A stretch of DNA of 64,000 nucleotides from Candidatus Contubernalis alkalaceticus (GTDB lineage Bacteria > Bacillota > Dethiobacteria > SKNC01), in assembly GCF_022558445.1 (NCBI RefSeq), contig NZ_CP054699.1:576001-640000 (forward strand), read 5' to 3'. Within the stretch, counting starts at the first letter, position 1. The number at the start of each line of letters is the position of its first letter. Shown in pieces: positions 1 through 8,078 of this stretch. Below the pieces are notes generated by a model that was not told the DNA's origin, did not search any database, and saw only the letters and a program-made list of their open reading frames with translations. Both the position numbers and the translations under genes were made by a program.

Positions 1-1
1 A

Positions 2-856
2 ACCAGGCGGTACGCACATATTATGGTTTCTGATCGAAAAAATACACTGCTTTTATTTCTTCAACCCCTGCTTATCGCAGCTCTTATTGTCATGGTTTTT
101 TCCCACAGCAAACCAATATTTAATTACAGCGATTATGAAACGGAAGAGCTGCAGGTAACGGAGGATGTGGTTTTGTCCGGCCAGATGGAGGAAGTGATGG
201 AATCAAACCAGGGGGAAACCCGGCGGCGCTCCTTTATGATTAATATTATCCTTTCCATGATATTATCTGGAATCTGGTTGGGGATGTCCAACACAGTCCG
301 GGAAATCGTAAAAGAGATGCACATATATATGAGGGAACGGCTGATCAACTTGCAGATTGCCCCTTATCTGCTTTCAAAAATAACGGTGATGTCTATTGTG
401 ATTTTTTTTCAAACGGTAATCTTTGTGACCATTATTTCATACGGATTAAATTTACCCAATTATTGGGGAAATTTTGCTGCTTTTTTTCTCATTGCACTGG
501 CCAGCGTATTGATGGGCCTATCGGTATCTGCCATTTCTTCAGACAGCAATAAAGCTACCAGCGCTGCTCCTCTGCTGCTGATCCCCCAGCTGATTTTATC
601 AGGGACATTAGTGCCCATTGAAGATATTTCCCCGGAGTTTATCAAGTATATTTTTTACCTGGCCATCAGTAAATGGGGGTATGAATTAATCGGAGGTGCT
701 GTAGTTGAAGTGAACAGCAGGGTTGCTCTGGACACCCCTGTAGAAGCGTTAACCGGGGATATGAGCAGCCACTGGTTCGTCCTGATGGCCTTCGTAATTG
801 TACTCTACGTGATTTCTACGTTGGCGCTGTGGCGGAAAGATCAAGTGGTTGATTAA
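2..856 (+). CDS. ABC-2 type transporter permease, 3' part of a gene cut by the window edge
   Basis: The reading frame is open to base 2; residues before the first ATG (base 23) read TRRYAHI and match the stretch that precedes the first helix in FHA-ABC-permease fusions, so the true start lies outside the window. About six hydrophobic segments are visible, with a long outer loop after the first helix and the pair of helices around 'SGTLVPIEDISP' typical of ABC-2 permeases of the ABCG-like class. In that family the same polypeptide usually carries an N-terminal FHA domain and the ATPase, which would fit the FHA/kinase theme of the island; this is inference because that part is not in the window. 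A decayed second copy of this permease lies at 31986-32165. A perfect hairpin terminator follows at 905. Confidence 0.85.
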   Translation, partial: TRRYAHIMVSDRKNTLLLFLQPLLIAALIVMVFSHSKPIFNYSDYETEELQVTEDVVLSGQMEEVMESNQGETRRRSFMINIILSMILSGIWLGMSNTVREIVKEMHIYMRERLINLQIAPYLLSKITVMSIVIFFQTVIFVTIISYGLNLPNYWGNFAAFFLIALASVLMGLSVSAISSDSNKATSAAPLLLIPQLILSGTLVPIEDISPEFIKYIFYLAISKWGYELIGGAVVEVNSRVALDTPVEALTGDMSSHWFVLMAFVIVLYVISTLALWRKDQVVD

Positions 857-904
857 GTTAAGTGGCTGGCAGGGCCGGTTGGGCCATGAGACGTATAAGG
901 TTTA

Positions 905-947
905 CGCAGCCATTCAAATTTTTTCATTGAATGGCTGCGTTTTTTTT
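905..947 (+). terminator. Rho-independent terminator after the permease gene
   Basis: A perfect 13-bp stem (905-917 with 927-939), a 9-base loop and a run of eight T at 940-947. It ends the permease transcript and isolates essC, which must have its own promoter in the AT-rich stretch 950-1538. Confidence 0.9.
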
Positions 948-1352
948 AAAGATGTTTGAATTGAGGTTCAGGGTAGCCTGTATTACTCTGTCCGGGGATA
1001 GGGTTTTTCCTGATATGACAGAGAGAATGTTTCCAGGTAGGTTTGAGGTAGCTTTGGGATGGGAATCTGATCCTCGGCAATAGCAGCTATTATTCTTTTA
1101 TGAATCGTTTTATTCATACATTCACCTTATTCATTAAAATAAGATAATTTCTTCAAAAAATGCTTAAATAAACACACAAATCGTAATATTAGGCACTATA
1201 ATCGTGATTTTGTACATTTTTGATATTAAATGTTTAATAAAATGCTATGATTATAATTGTAAAGTAACGCTGTTTTTCAACACAATCATTTGAAATAGTT
1301 AAGATCCCTGTACTATTGGGTTTATAAGTTTTCTGACAGGAATGATTATTTT

Positions 1353-1448
1353 ATGGAAATAAAACAACAAGAAAACGGTACTATTGGCGCCGTAATTTTA
1401 AAACAAGAAGCTGTATTTTGTACCAATTATAGAAATCCGGTTCAATAG
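1353..1448 (+). pseudogene. Deletion remnant of the 9703 zinc-ribbon gene (both ends fused)
   Basis: This 31-codon frame joins the start of the 9703-10557 gene (M-x-x-K-x-x-x-N-G-T-I-G-A-V, with the same upstream 'gacagga(a/g)tgatta' ribosome-site context) directly to its last residues (cf. E-G-A-L-F-C-T-S-C-G-N-L-V-Q then stop; here E-A-V-F-C-T-N-Y-R-N-P-V-Q). Two of the ribbon residues are already changed (Cys to Tyr, Gly to Arg). It is best read as a paralog that lost its middle by deletion. The rest of the 590-base gap before essC (950-1352 and 1449-1538) is AT-rich and shows no other gene; it must hold the essC promoter, which I could not place with confidence. Confidence 0.7.
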
Positions 1449-1538
1449 TTACAGGGGGGATTGGAATTATTACTGCAGCGAGGAAAATGGAAACAGAACA
1501 TCCTGGAGCAATTATATTTAAGTTAAAGGGGAGCGTTT

Positions 1539-4500
1539 ATGAGCTTTGTGATGTCAGTTCATTTCAAAAACAGCTTTTTTGAAGTGTTTTTACCGGGCCT
1601 TAATAACAGAAAGGTCGTTATGGAAATCCCATCCAGCAAATCTGGTTACGCAGTAGATATTCCGCTTTCTTTGGAGATTTGGAACAATGCATGGACCATA
1701 TTAGAAAATGAGTCGGTGTCATTTTTAAAAACGGGAGGAATTCTCTCACCCTGTCCCCTGGAAGCAGGGTTGAGACTTGCCTGTGAACATAACCCAAGCG
1801 GCCAAAAATTTTCTATTATTGTAGAAGAAAGCTATGAGAGTTATTCTGATTTCAATAAATACATTTTGAATCATTCCCGTATTACAATTGGAAGCGCTGA
1901 GGGCAATTCCATCATATACAACAACCGTAACCTGGTTTCCAGAAAACATACTGTAATTGAGAGAGATGCAAACGGCAATTATTTTGTTATTGACCAGAAA
2001 AGCAGTAACAGTACATTTGTAAATGGAAGACGAATTTTGGGAAGCCATAAATTAAGTTATGGGGATGTCATTTATATTATTGGGTTGAAAATTGTCTATA
2101 TGGGAGATTTAATTGCAATTAACCAGCCTAAGAATCCTGCAAAAATGGAAGGGTTTGACCTGTATCAGGTACCCGGGTCATTAGAACTGAAAGCCGGCAC
2201 AGCATTCAAAGACGAGTATTACCAACAATCTCCCCGCCGAATTGAACTGCTTGATGATGAGACTATTGAGATTGAAGCTCCTCCTAACCCTAACCTCAGC
2301 CGGCGCCAACCTCTCATATTTACCATTGGTCCTTCGATGACAATGGTTATTCCCATGGCTACCGGTGTTTTATTTGCCATGTGGAGTGTGCAGCAGACCA
2401 ATCATACGATGACAAGTCCCTTTATGTTCATGGGGATCATTACCTCCGTAACAGCTGCTTTTATCGGTGTCTTTTGGGCACTTACAAACTACAATTACAA
2501 TAAGAGTATAGAACGGGAAAGTGAAGAACGAAGATGTGTTTTATTCCGTAAATATTTAGACAAAATACGCCGCTTGCTTTCTCAAAAACATAGTTACAAC
2601 AAAGAGATTTTAGATAAGAAATACCCTGAGACTCACGAATGCTTGCGCTTTATGCAGGTGAACAGCCGGAGGCTCTGGGAGCGTAACGTAAACCATTTAG
2701 ATTTTTTGACAATTCGGCTGGGCAGGGGAGATATGATTTCCCCAAATGCTGTTACTATACCAAAAGAGCGTTTTTCGCTTATCGACGATGTGCTTGCAGA
2801 AGAACCATTAAATATTAAAAATGAATACCGAAAACTAAAGGAAATTCCGGTCTGCATTTCCCTTAGAGAACATTTACTTGTAGGAGTAATCGGAGATAGT
2901 ATGAATACCTGCATATCAACAGTTCAAGTTATGGCGGCGCAGATCGCTGCCTATCATTGTTATACCGATGTAAAAATGGTATTCATTTTTAACGAGAAGG
3001 ATACAGCCCTTTTTGAGTTTCCTAAATGGCTGCCGCATACCTGGAGTCTTGATGGCAGCCTCCGCATGATGGCTTGTGATTCTAATGGCGTGGGGGAGGT
3101 ATTCTATCACCTTTCAGATTTACTGCGGCAGCGTTTGGATGAGCGGGATAATCCCGCTGAGGCAGTTCGCCCGCTTCCTCATTATGTGGTATTTATTACA
3201 GATCCTTCCCTGGTGGAGAATGAAGCAGTAATGAAACATCTGTTGGCTCCCACTGAGCAGATGGGTATATCAACGGTTCTTCTTTACGGGCAGATAGGAC
3301 AGCTGCCAAATAACTGTACGGTTATTATACAAAATGATAATGAATACAGTGGATACTACAGCCTTGATAGCTCATTTACAGGTTATGAAGATGTTACCAT
3401 TGATTATGTGGAGGAAACCATGCTTTCAAGCTTTGCCCGGGGTCTGTCCGGAGTTCGGGTTAGAGAGGTACATTCTGCAGGAGCTATTCCTGAGATGCTT
3501 ACCTTTTTAGATATGTATAAAACTACCCGGTTGGAAGATATCGACATCCAGCGTCGATGGCTGGAAAATCGAACCTATGAAAGTATGAAGGCCATCATTG
3601 GATATCGCGGCGCAGATACCCCATTATATCTTGACATTCATGAAAAGTATCACGGTCCCCATGGACTGGTTGCAGGAACAACGGGTTCGGGTAAGAGTGA
3701 AACTCTGCAAACTTACATACTCTCCCTTGCTCTTAACTATCATCCTTACGAGGTCTCTTTTATATTAATTGATTATAAGGGGGGCGGAATGGCAGGCAGC
3801 TTTGAAAAACTCCCCCATGTGGCAGGCATCATCACCAACCTGGGAGGCAACCAAACGAACCGTGCCCTTGCTTCAATTAACAGCGAGATAAAGCGGCGGC
3901 AGGCTATTTTCAACGAATTCAAAATTAAGCATATTGATACTTATATTGAAATATATCGCTCAGGCAAGGCCACCATACCCATGCCGCATTTACTCATTAT
4001 TGCCGATGAATTTGCCGAATTAAAAAAGGAACAACCGGAGTTTGTGCGAGAGCTTGTGAGTGCTTCGCGGGTGGGACGCAGCCTGGGAGTACATTTAATA
4101 TTGGCAACACAAAAACCCTCCGGGGTAGTTGATGATGAGATTTGGGGTAACTCTAAGTCCCGTCTTTGTCTGCGGGTTCAGGATAAGCAGGATAGCAACG
4201 AGATGATAAAGCGCCCTGATGCAGCATATATCACAAATGCCGGACGAGGTTTTTTCCAGGTAGGAAATGACGAAATCTTTGAAGCTTTTCAATCGGGTTG
4301 GAGCGGAGCGCCTTATGAGCCTGAGACACAGTACAGTGATGAAAAACAAGGAGATGTTAAAATAATTAACCTTTGGGGAAAACCTCAAGTGGTCAGAAGC
4401 AAAAAAACTGCTCCCCAAGAAGAGAAAGCGAAAAAACAGACCCAGCTTGAAGCTGCTGTTTTGCATATTGCTGAAATTTCGGAAAAACAGAACATAAGAC

Positions 4501-6188
4501 CCATTGATAATATCTGGCTGCCGCCGCTCCCTGTTCGAATATGTTTACAGGATATTGAAGAATACACAGAAAGAGCTTTTTTCAATGGTGCCTGGGAAAA
4601 AACCCCATGGGAGCTTAAACCTGCTGTGGGTATTGTAGATGACCCCGTTAATCAAAGGCAAATTCCACTGATTATTGACCTGTTAACCGAGGGACATTTA
4701 TTAATTTCCGGTTCAGGAGGCAAAACCACTTTTCTTCAAACCTTACTATATTCACTGGTGACCACTTATTCACCGAATCGGTTTAACCTTTACATAGCGG
4801 ACTACGGCAGCAGGACTATGGGTGTATTCGGTGTACTTCCCCATGTGGGTGGTGTGGTGTTTGACAACGAGACCGACAAAATAAATAAGCTTATAGCCAT
4901 GTTGATAAAGGAATTAAACAAACGCAAAGTGGTTTTTTCAGAAAAGGGAATCGGTTCCTTCAAGGAATATGTTCGCCTGTATGACGATGTTCCCGCCATT
5001 GTATTGGCAGTTGACAACTTCGCAGCCTTTAATGATAACTGCCCCATGCAGGAGGATAATATGGTAATGCTTTCGCGGGAGGCGGCCAGTTATGGAATTT
5101 ATCTTGTCATAACCTGTACAAATATAAATGACATTAGAAACAAAATACGGCAAAACATTGGATTTGGCATTGGTTTGCAGCTTGCGGACAGGTTTGAATA
5201 TGAAGAAGTGCTGAACGAGAAGACCGATATTACGGCTGAAAATAAAATTCCAGGGCGCGGGTTAGTTTGCTATCCAAAACCCCTTGAATTTCAGACGGCT
5301 TTGTGCCTGTCTGCAGGTGACGCCGTAGAATTGAACATGACACTAAAAAAACAATTTGATATTATAACAAATTCGTGGCAGGGTAAAAAAGCGCCCGTTA
5401 TCCCGCAAGTACCTGAGGACATGTCATTGAACAGTTTTTTGCTGCTGCCCGAGGTTGCAAAGATTTTACAAGGCAGCCGTTATCTGCCGCTGGGATATGA
5501 TTTGGCTGGAGCATCGTTGGAAAGTATTGATCTTGCAAAGACCTACTGTTACTCGATTAGCGGTACAGGACGCAGCGGTAAAACTAATCTCCTCAAAGCT
5601 TTCATGATTATGGCCAAGTCCCAAGGGAGTAAGGTTTATGTTTTTGATGGTACCGCCAGGGAACTGGAAAGCTTTTCCTGGGAAATCGCCACGGATAATT
5701 ATATGGTTACTTCTGATGAACTGTTCGACTTCATGCAGATGACATTGCTGCCAGAGTTTACTCGTCGCAACGAGGGTAAAGCTGAGTTTATTAAAAACGG
5801 CCGCAAGGATGTAGATGAGTATCTCAAAAGCGAGCAAAAAATCTACCTGTTCATAGGGGAGATAACGGCCTTTTGTGAGGCGGTGTATTCAAGTCAGCGG
5901 GATATGAAGGGCTTTATGGAACAGATGGTTTCCCGCGGTGACCAGCATATAGTGTATCTGTTTGCCTGTATATCCCAGAGCGATATGCTGGGTGAACTGA
6001 GTATGAAACGTCTCATGCGTGGGTTTGTTAGTTGGAAAGAGGGCATCCACCTTGGTGGTGACGTGGAACATCAGCGGTTATTTGACTTCGATGTTCCGGT
6101 GATGGAACGCTCCAAAAAACTGCCCTCCGGTATTGGGCAAACTATAATAGACGGGGTGACGAAGAAGGTGGTCACGCCGGAAGTATAG
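1539..6188 (+). CDS. essC: Type VII secretion ATPase EssC (FtsK/SpoIIIE family)
   Basis: The membrane motor of Firmicute T7SS, which recognises and exports WXG100-type substrates. The protein of 1549 residues has the full EssC layout: a degenerate N-terminal FHA-like region, a second FHA domain at about 112-192, two membrane helices at about 262-325, then three FtsK/SpoIIIE ATPase domains. Domain 1 keeps Walker A GTTGSGKSE (about 713-721) and Walker B LLIIADEF (Asp823/Glu824). Domain 2 has a shortened loop GSGGKT near 1058. Domain 3 keeps GTGRSGKT (about 1342-1349), but its Walker B Asp is replaced (LFIGEITAF). The FHA domain has S-R-K-H and an N-S-T-F-V-N-G loop but has Ser where the phosphothreonine-binding Arg normally sits. 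GGGGAG precedes the ATG by 7 bases. LytTR, 7012 and yukD genes follow in the same direction. Confidence 0.96.
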   Translation: MSFVMSVHFKNSFFEVFLPGLNNRKVVMEIPSSKSGYAVDIPLSLEIWNNAWTILENESVSFLKTGGILSPCPLEAGLRLACEHNPSGQKFSIIVEESYESYSDFNKYILNHSRITIGSAEGNSIIYNNRNLVSRKHTVIERDANGNYFVIDQKSSNSTFVNGRRILGSHKLSYGDVIYIIGLKIVYMGDLIAINQPKNPAKMEGFDLYQVPGSLELKAGTAFKDEYYQQSPRRIELLDDETIEIEAPPNPNLSRRQPLIFTIGPSMTMVIPMATGVLFAMWSVQQTNHTMTSPFMFMGIITSVTAAFIGVFWALTNYNYNKSIERESEERRCVLFRKYLDKIRRLLSQKHSYNKEILDKKYPETHECLRFMQVNSRRLWERNVNHLDFLTIRLGRGDMISPNAVTIPKERFSLIDDVLAEEPLNIKNEYRKLKEIPVCISLREHLLVGVIGDSMNTCISTVQVMAAQIAAYHCYTDVKMVFIFNEKDTALFEFPKWLPHTWSLDGSLRMMACDSNGVGEVFYHLSDLLRQRLDERDNPAEAVRPLPHYVVFITDPSLVENEAVMKHLLAPTEQMGISTVLLYGQIGQLPNNCTVIIQNDNEYSGYYSLDSSFTGYEDVTIDYVEETMLSSFARGLSGVRVREVHSAGAIPEMLTFLDMYKTTRLEDIDIQRRWLENRTYESMKAIIGYRGADTPLYLDIHEKYHGPHGLVAGTTGSGKSETLQTYILSLALNYHPYEVSFILIDYKGGGMAGSFEKLPHVAGIITNLGGNQTNRALASINSEIKRRQAIFNEFKIKHIDTYIEIYRSGKATIPMPHLLIIADEFAELKKEQPEFVRELVSASRVGRSLGVHLILATQKPSGVVDDEIWGNSKSRLCLRVQDKQDSNEMIKRPDAAYITNAGRGFFQVGNDEIFEAFQSGWSGAPYEPETQYSDEKQGDVKIINLWGKPQVVRSKKTAPQEEKAKKQTQLEAAVLHIAEISEKQNIRPIDNIWLPPLPVRICLQDIEEYTERAFFNGAWEKTPWELKPAVGIVDDPVNQRQIPLIIDLLTEGHLLISGSGGKTTFLQTLLYSLVTTYSPNRFNLYIADYGSRTMGVFGVLPHVGGVVFDNETDKINKLIAMLIKELNKRKVVFSEKGIGSFKEYVRLYDDVPAIVLAVDNFAAFNDNCPMQEDNMVMLSREAASYGIYLVITCTNINDIRNKIRQNIGFGIGLQLADRFEYEEVLNEKTDITAENKIPGRGLVCYPKPLEFQTALCLSAGDAVELNMTLKKQFDIITNSWQGKKAPVIPQVPEDMSLNSFLLLPEVAKILQGSRYLPLGYDLAGASLESIDLAKTYCYSISGTGRSGKTNLLKAFMIMAKSQGSKVYVFDGTARELESFSWEIATDNYMVTSDELFDFMQMTLLPEFTRRNEGKAEFIKNGRKDVDEYLKSEQKIYLFIGEITAFCEAVYSSQRDMKGFMEQMVSRGDQHIVYLFACISQSDMLGELSMKRLMRGFVSWKEGIHLGGDVEHQRLFDFDVPVMERSKKLPSGIGQTIIDGVTKKVVTPEV

Positions 6189-6274
6189 GTTGTGCCGCAA
6201 AATCACGGGTGATAGCCTGCTAAGAATGTTCAATGCCACCTGGTAGGCCAGTATATGTGGAGAGGAGGGGTGGT

Positions 6275-7009
6275 ATGCTCAATATGGTCGTATTGGATAC
6301 CCTTAACCAAGAAGATAATAATATTTCGAGTATTTTAAAAAAGGCATATGTCCGGCGGGAACTGCCAATTAAGAGCCTTGCGGTTGTATATGAGTTACTG
6401 CCGCTCCTGCAGCGAGCAAAGGAACACATGGAGAAGTGCAATGTCTTTATTGCATCATTTAGCAGGATTACGCAGGAATACTTAGATATATCGCAATCGT
6501 TGCGACGTAAAAAAGAAAACGTCTTTATTATATTTGTTGTGAACAATAAAACAGATATTTCTTTTTGTGTTCGTCCTTCCGTTCGTCCCGCAGGTATTCT
6601 GTTTATCCCGTTGGATGAATTGAAAGTTTACCAAACTATCAAGGAAATCTATATGGAATATATGCGGATCATCAGCCGTGAGAAACAGCCTGTTTTCACA
6701 ATCAAGTGCGGGGGAGAATATTTTTCTATTGACACGGAGGATATATCTTTTTTCGAAGGCAAGGGCAAGAAAATTGCTGTAAAAACCAGGGGTCAGGAAA
6801 TTCTTTTTTATTCAAATTTTAGTGCTATTTTGGAACAGCTCCCCGATTGGTTTATACGCTGTCACAAGGGCTACGTCGTTAATACTAAACAGATAGTGCA
6901 GGCGAGTTTTACATCCATGAACTTAACTTTAAAAGACAAGTGCACGATACCCATTTCCCGTACATACCGGGATGACATCAAAGTCCTCTTAAACGGGAAG
7001 GGGGTCTAA
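6275..7009 (+). CDS. LytTR-type DNA-binding regulator with a pseudo-receiver domain
   Basis: Residues of about 145-240 form a LytTR DNA-binding domain: F-T-I-K..I-D-T-E-D-I-S-F-F-E, then I-R-C-H-K-G-Y-V-V-N and I-P-I-S-R-T-Y. The first 130 residues have the length and strand/helix rhythm of a response-regulator receiver, but the third strand reads CNVFIASFSR, with no Asp where the phosphorylated residue should be. It is therefore probably a phosphorylation-independent or differently triggered regulator. I chose the ATG at 6275 because AGAGGAGGGG precedes it; the in-frame ATG at 6233 has no ribosome site. It lies between essC and yukD. Good candidate targets are the repeated upstream regions R1 and R2, which contain GTT triplets spaced 21-22 bp, like LytTR direct repeats (inference). 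Confidence 0.88.
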   Translation: MLNMVVLDTLNQEDNNISSILKKAYVRRELPIKSLAVVYELLPLLQRAKEHMEKCNVFIASFSRITQEYLDISQSLRRKKENVFIIFVVNNKTDISFCVRPSVRPAGILFIPLDELKVYQTIKEIYMEYMRIISREKQPVFTIKCGGEYFSIDTEDISFFEGKGKKIAVKTRGQEILFYSNFSAILEQLPDWFIRCHKGYVVNTKQIVQASFTSMNLTLKDKCTIPISRTYRDDIKVLLNGKGV

Positions 7010-7011
7010 AG

Positions 7012-7533
7012 GTGCAGGAATTTAAGGTTTCCTATATACTTACAAAAAGTGAAGTCCAGCTGCTTTTAAGCTGCTTTGTGACGGTCAAACCAGCTTTTCC
7101 GGCACGTTACATTCTGGAGGAATACCTGGCGGGCAGCATTTGGACGGAAGATGATTTGGAAAGCCTGGTTTCCAAAAAGATGGCTCATAAGGAATCAGGA
7201 AAACTGATCATTGAGCCGGTAATTGAACTTATTGTTAAATCAATATTATTTATGAACCGATTGTGGATAGTGAACTGTATGGACATGGCAGAACCGATCC
7301 TGATTGTTGGTACGCATCACTTGTTTTTACTGATTACTCACTACACACCAGCTGTAGAAACGTGGAAGATTACGCTATATCCTAATGCTGCAGAGCTAAA
7401 AAAGGATAATCATGACATATTATCAGTGGTTCAAATAACCACTATCTCTGATGATGGCAGACAACAAATTATTAAACCAGACGGCAGCTTTAACTGGCTG
7501 GAGGAGGACCATTATGGCGAAAATTTTTGTTGA
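7012..7533 (+). CDS. Unknown protein of the essC-yukD operon
   Basis: A 173-residue protein starting at GTG 2 bases after the LytTR stop, with GGGAAGGGGG just upstream; its end overlaps the yukD start by 20 bases, so the genes are translationally coupled. No membrane helix or signal peptide is seen. The N-terminal part (LTKSEVQLLLSCF, then alternating short helices) and the central strands (ILIVGTHHLFLLITHY) suggest a soluble mixed alpha/beta fold. I do not recognise a family. The position would suit a substrate-escort protein such as mycobacterial EspG, but there is no sequence evidence for that. Confidence 0.8.
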   Translation: MQEFKVSYILTKSEVQLLLSCFVTVKPAFPARYILEEYLAGSIWTEDDLESLVSKKMAHKESGKLIIEPVIELIVKSILFMNRLWIVNCMDMAEPILIVGTHHLFLLITHYTPAVETWKITLYPNAAELKKDNHDILSVVQITTISDDGRQQIIKPDGSFNWLEEDHYGENFC

Positions 7534-7768
7534 TGTGATAACTCCCGGTAACGGGAAAACCTATGAATTTCAATTGGATAATATCATGACTGTAGGACAG
7601 GTCAAATCCAGGATGATTGATGAGATTACCGAGTTGGAGAGTGGAAATATTACGTTAAAGTTGGGAAAAACCATGCTCTGTAATTTAGATACCAGGGAGC
7701 AGCTTGATGAGGCTGAGACGTTAAGAAATGCCGGGATAAAAAGCGGCCACAGTCTTTTGCTTATTTAA
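7514..7768 (+). CDS. yukD: YukD/EsaB-like ubiquitin-fold T7SS component
   Basis: An 84-residue protein with the ubiquitin-like strand order of the YukD/EsaB family: I-F-V-D-V-I-T-P-G-N-G-K-T-Y-E-F, then helix T-V-G-Q-V-K-S-R-M-I, then L-K-L-G-K-T-M-L, and the ending L-R-N-A-G-I-K-S-G-H-S-L-L-L-I. These are small cytoplasmic partners of EssC; they lack the terminal Gly-Gly of ubiquitin, as here. The ATG at 7514, 7 bases after GGAGGA, is preferred over the earlier in-frame ATG at 7451, which would add 21 unrelated residues read through the end of the 7012 gene. The presence of yukD beside essC confirms the T7SS assignment. Confidence 0.93.
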   Translation: MAKIFVDVITPGNGKTYEFQLDNIMTVGQVKSRMIDEITELESGNITLKLGKTMLCNLDTREQLDEAETLRNAGIKSGHSLLLI

Positions 7769-7903
7769 TGTAATAACATGTGGTTTATATTATTGAAACC
7801 TTTGGCCAGGGTAAATACTGCTGTTCATTCCAAAAAACATGCAGGTTGTCAAAAATTATTGAAATGATTGATTTAACCCGGTATCATGAGGTTAGAAAAC
7901 GGA
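7757..7903 (+). repeat. Repeated upstream region R1, copy 1
   Basis: First of four related stretches (others at 19937-20084, 20855-21001, 34826-34918). The best-conserved core is ctgttcattccaaaaaacat followed by gcaggttgtca, then ...attgaaatg. Here it begins at the yukD stop and precedes the 8079 gene. The core holds GTT at 7823 and 7845, 22 bp apart, and a TTGTCA at 7846-7851 that could be a -35 box; the -10 at 17 bp spacing is weak here (TGATTT). Confidence 0.85.
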
Positions 7904-7926
7904 TGCACTATGTTAATTCCAGCTTC

Positions 7927-7950
7927 ACCTGACAGCATACAGGTTTTTTT
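7927..7950 (+). terminator. Short hairpin with T-run in the 8079 leader (possible attenuator)
   Basis: ACCTG at 7927-7931 pairs with CAGGT at 7940-7944, followed by seven more T. The stem is only 5 bp, so it is a weak terminator; placed between the R1 core and the 8079 start it could attenuate that transcript. Confidence 0.4.
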
Positions 7951-8078
7951 AATTAATTCCATAAAAATAATGAAAAGGGGGATTGATCAGCCAGAGGTCT
8001 CATTTTCTGTGAAGTTGTAAAAAGTTTCAGGGTGAAGTAATCCAGGAAATTGCAGTTAGAAGGAGGTGACACTGCAGG

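Noticed and set aside
1100-1340. Possible third R2 copy before essC (ataatcgtgatttt, aatgctatgattataattgtaa)
   Set aside because: Only short AT-rich matches; GTT spacing cannot be made to fit, so chance similarity is likely.
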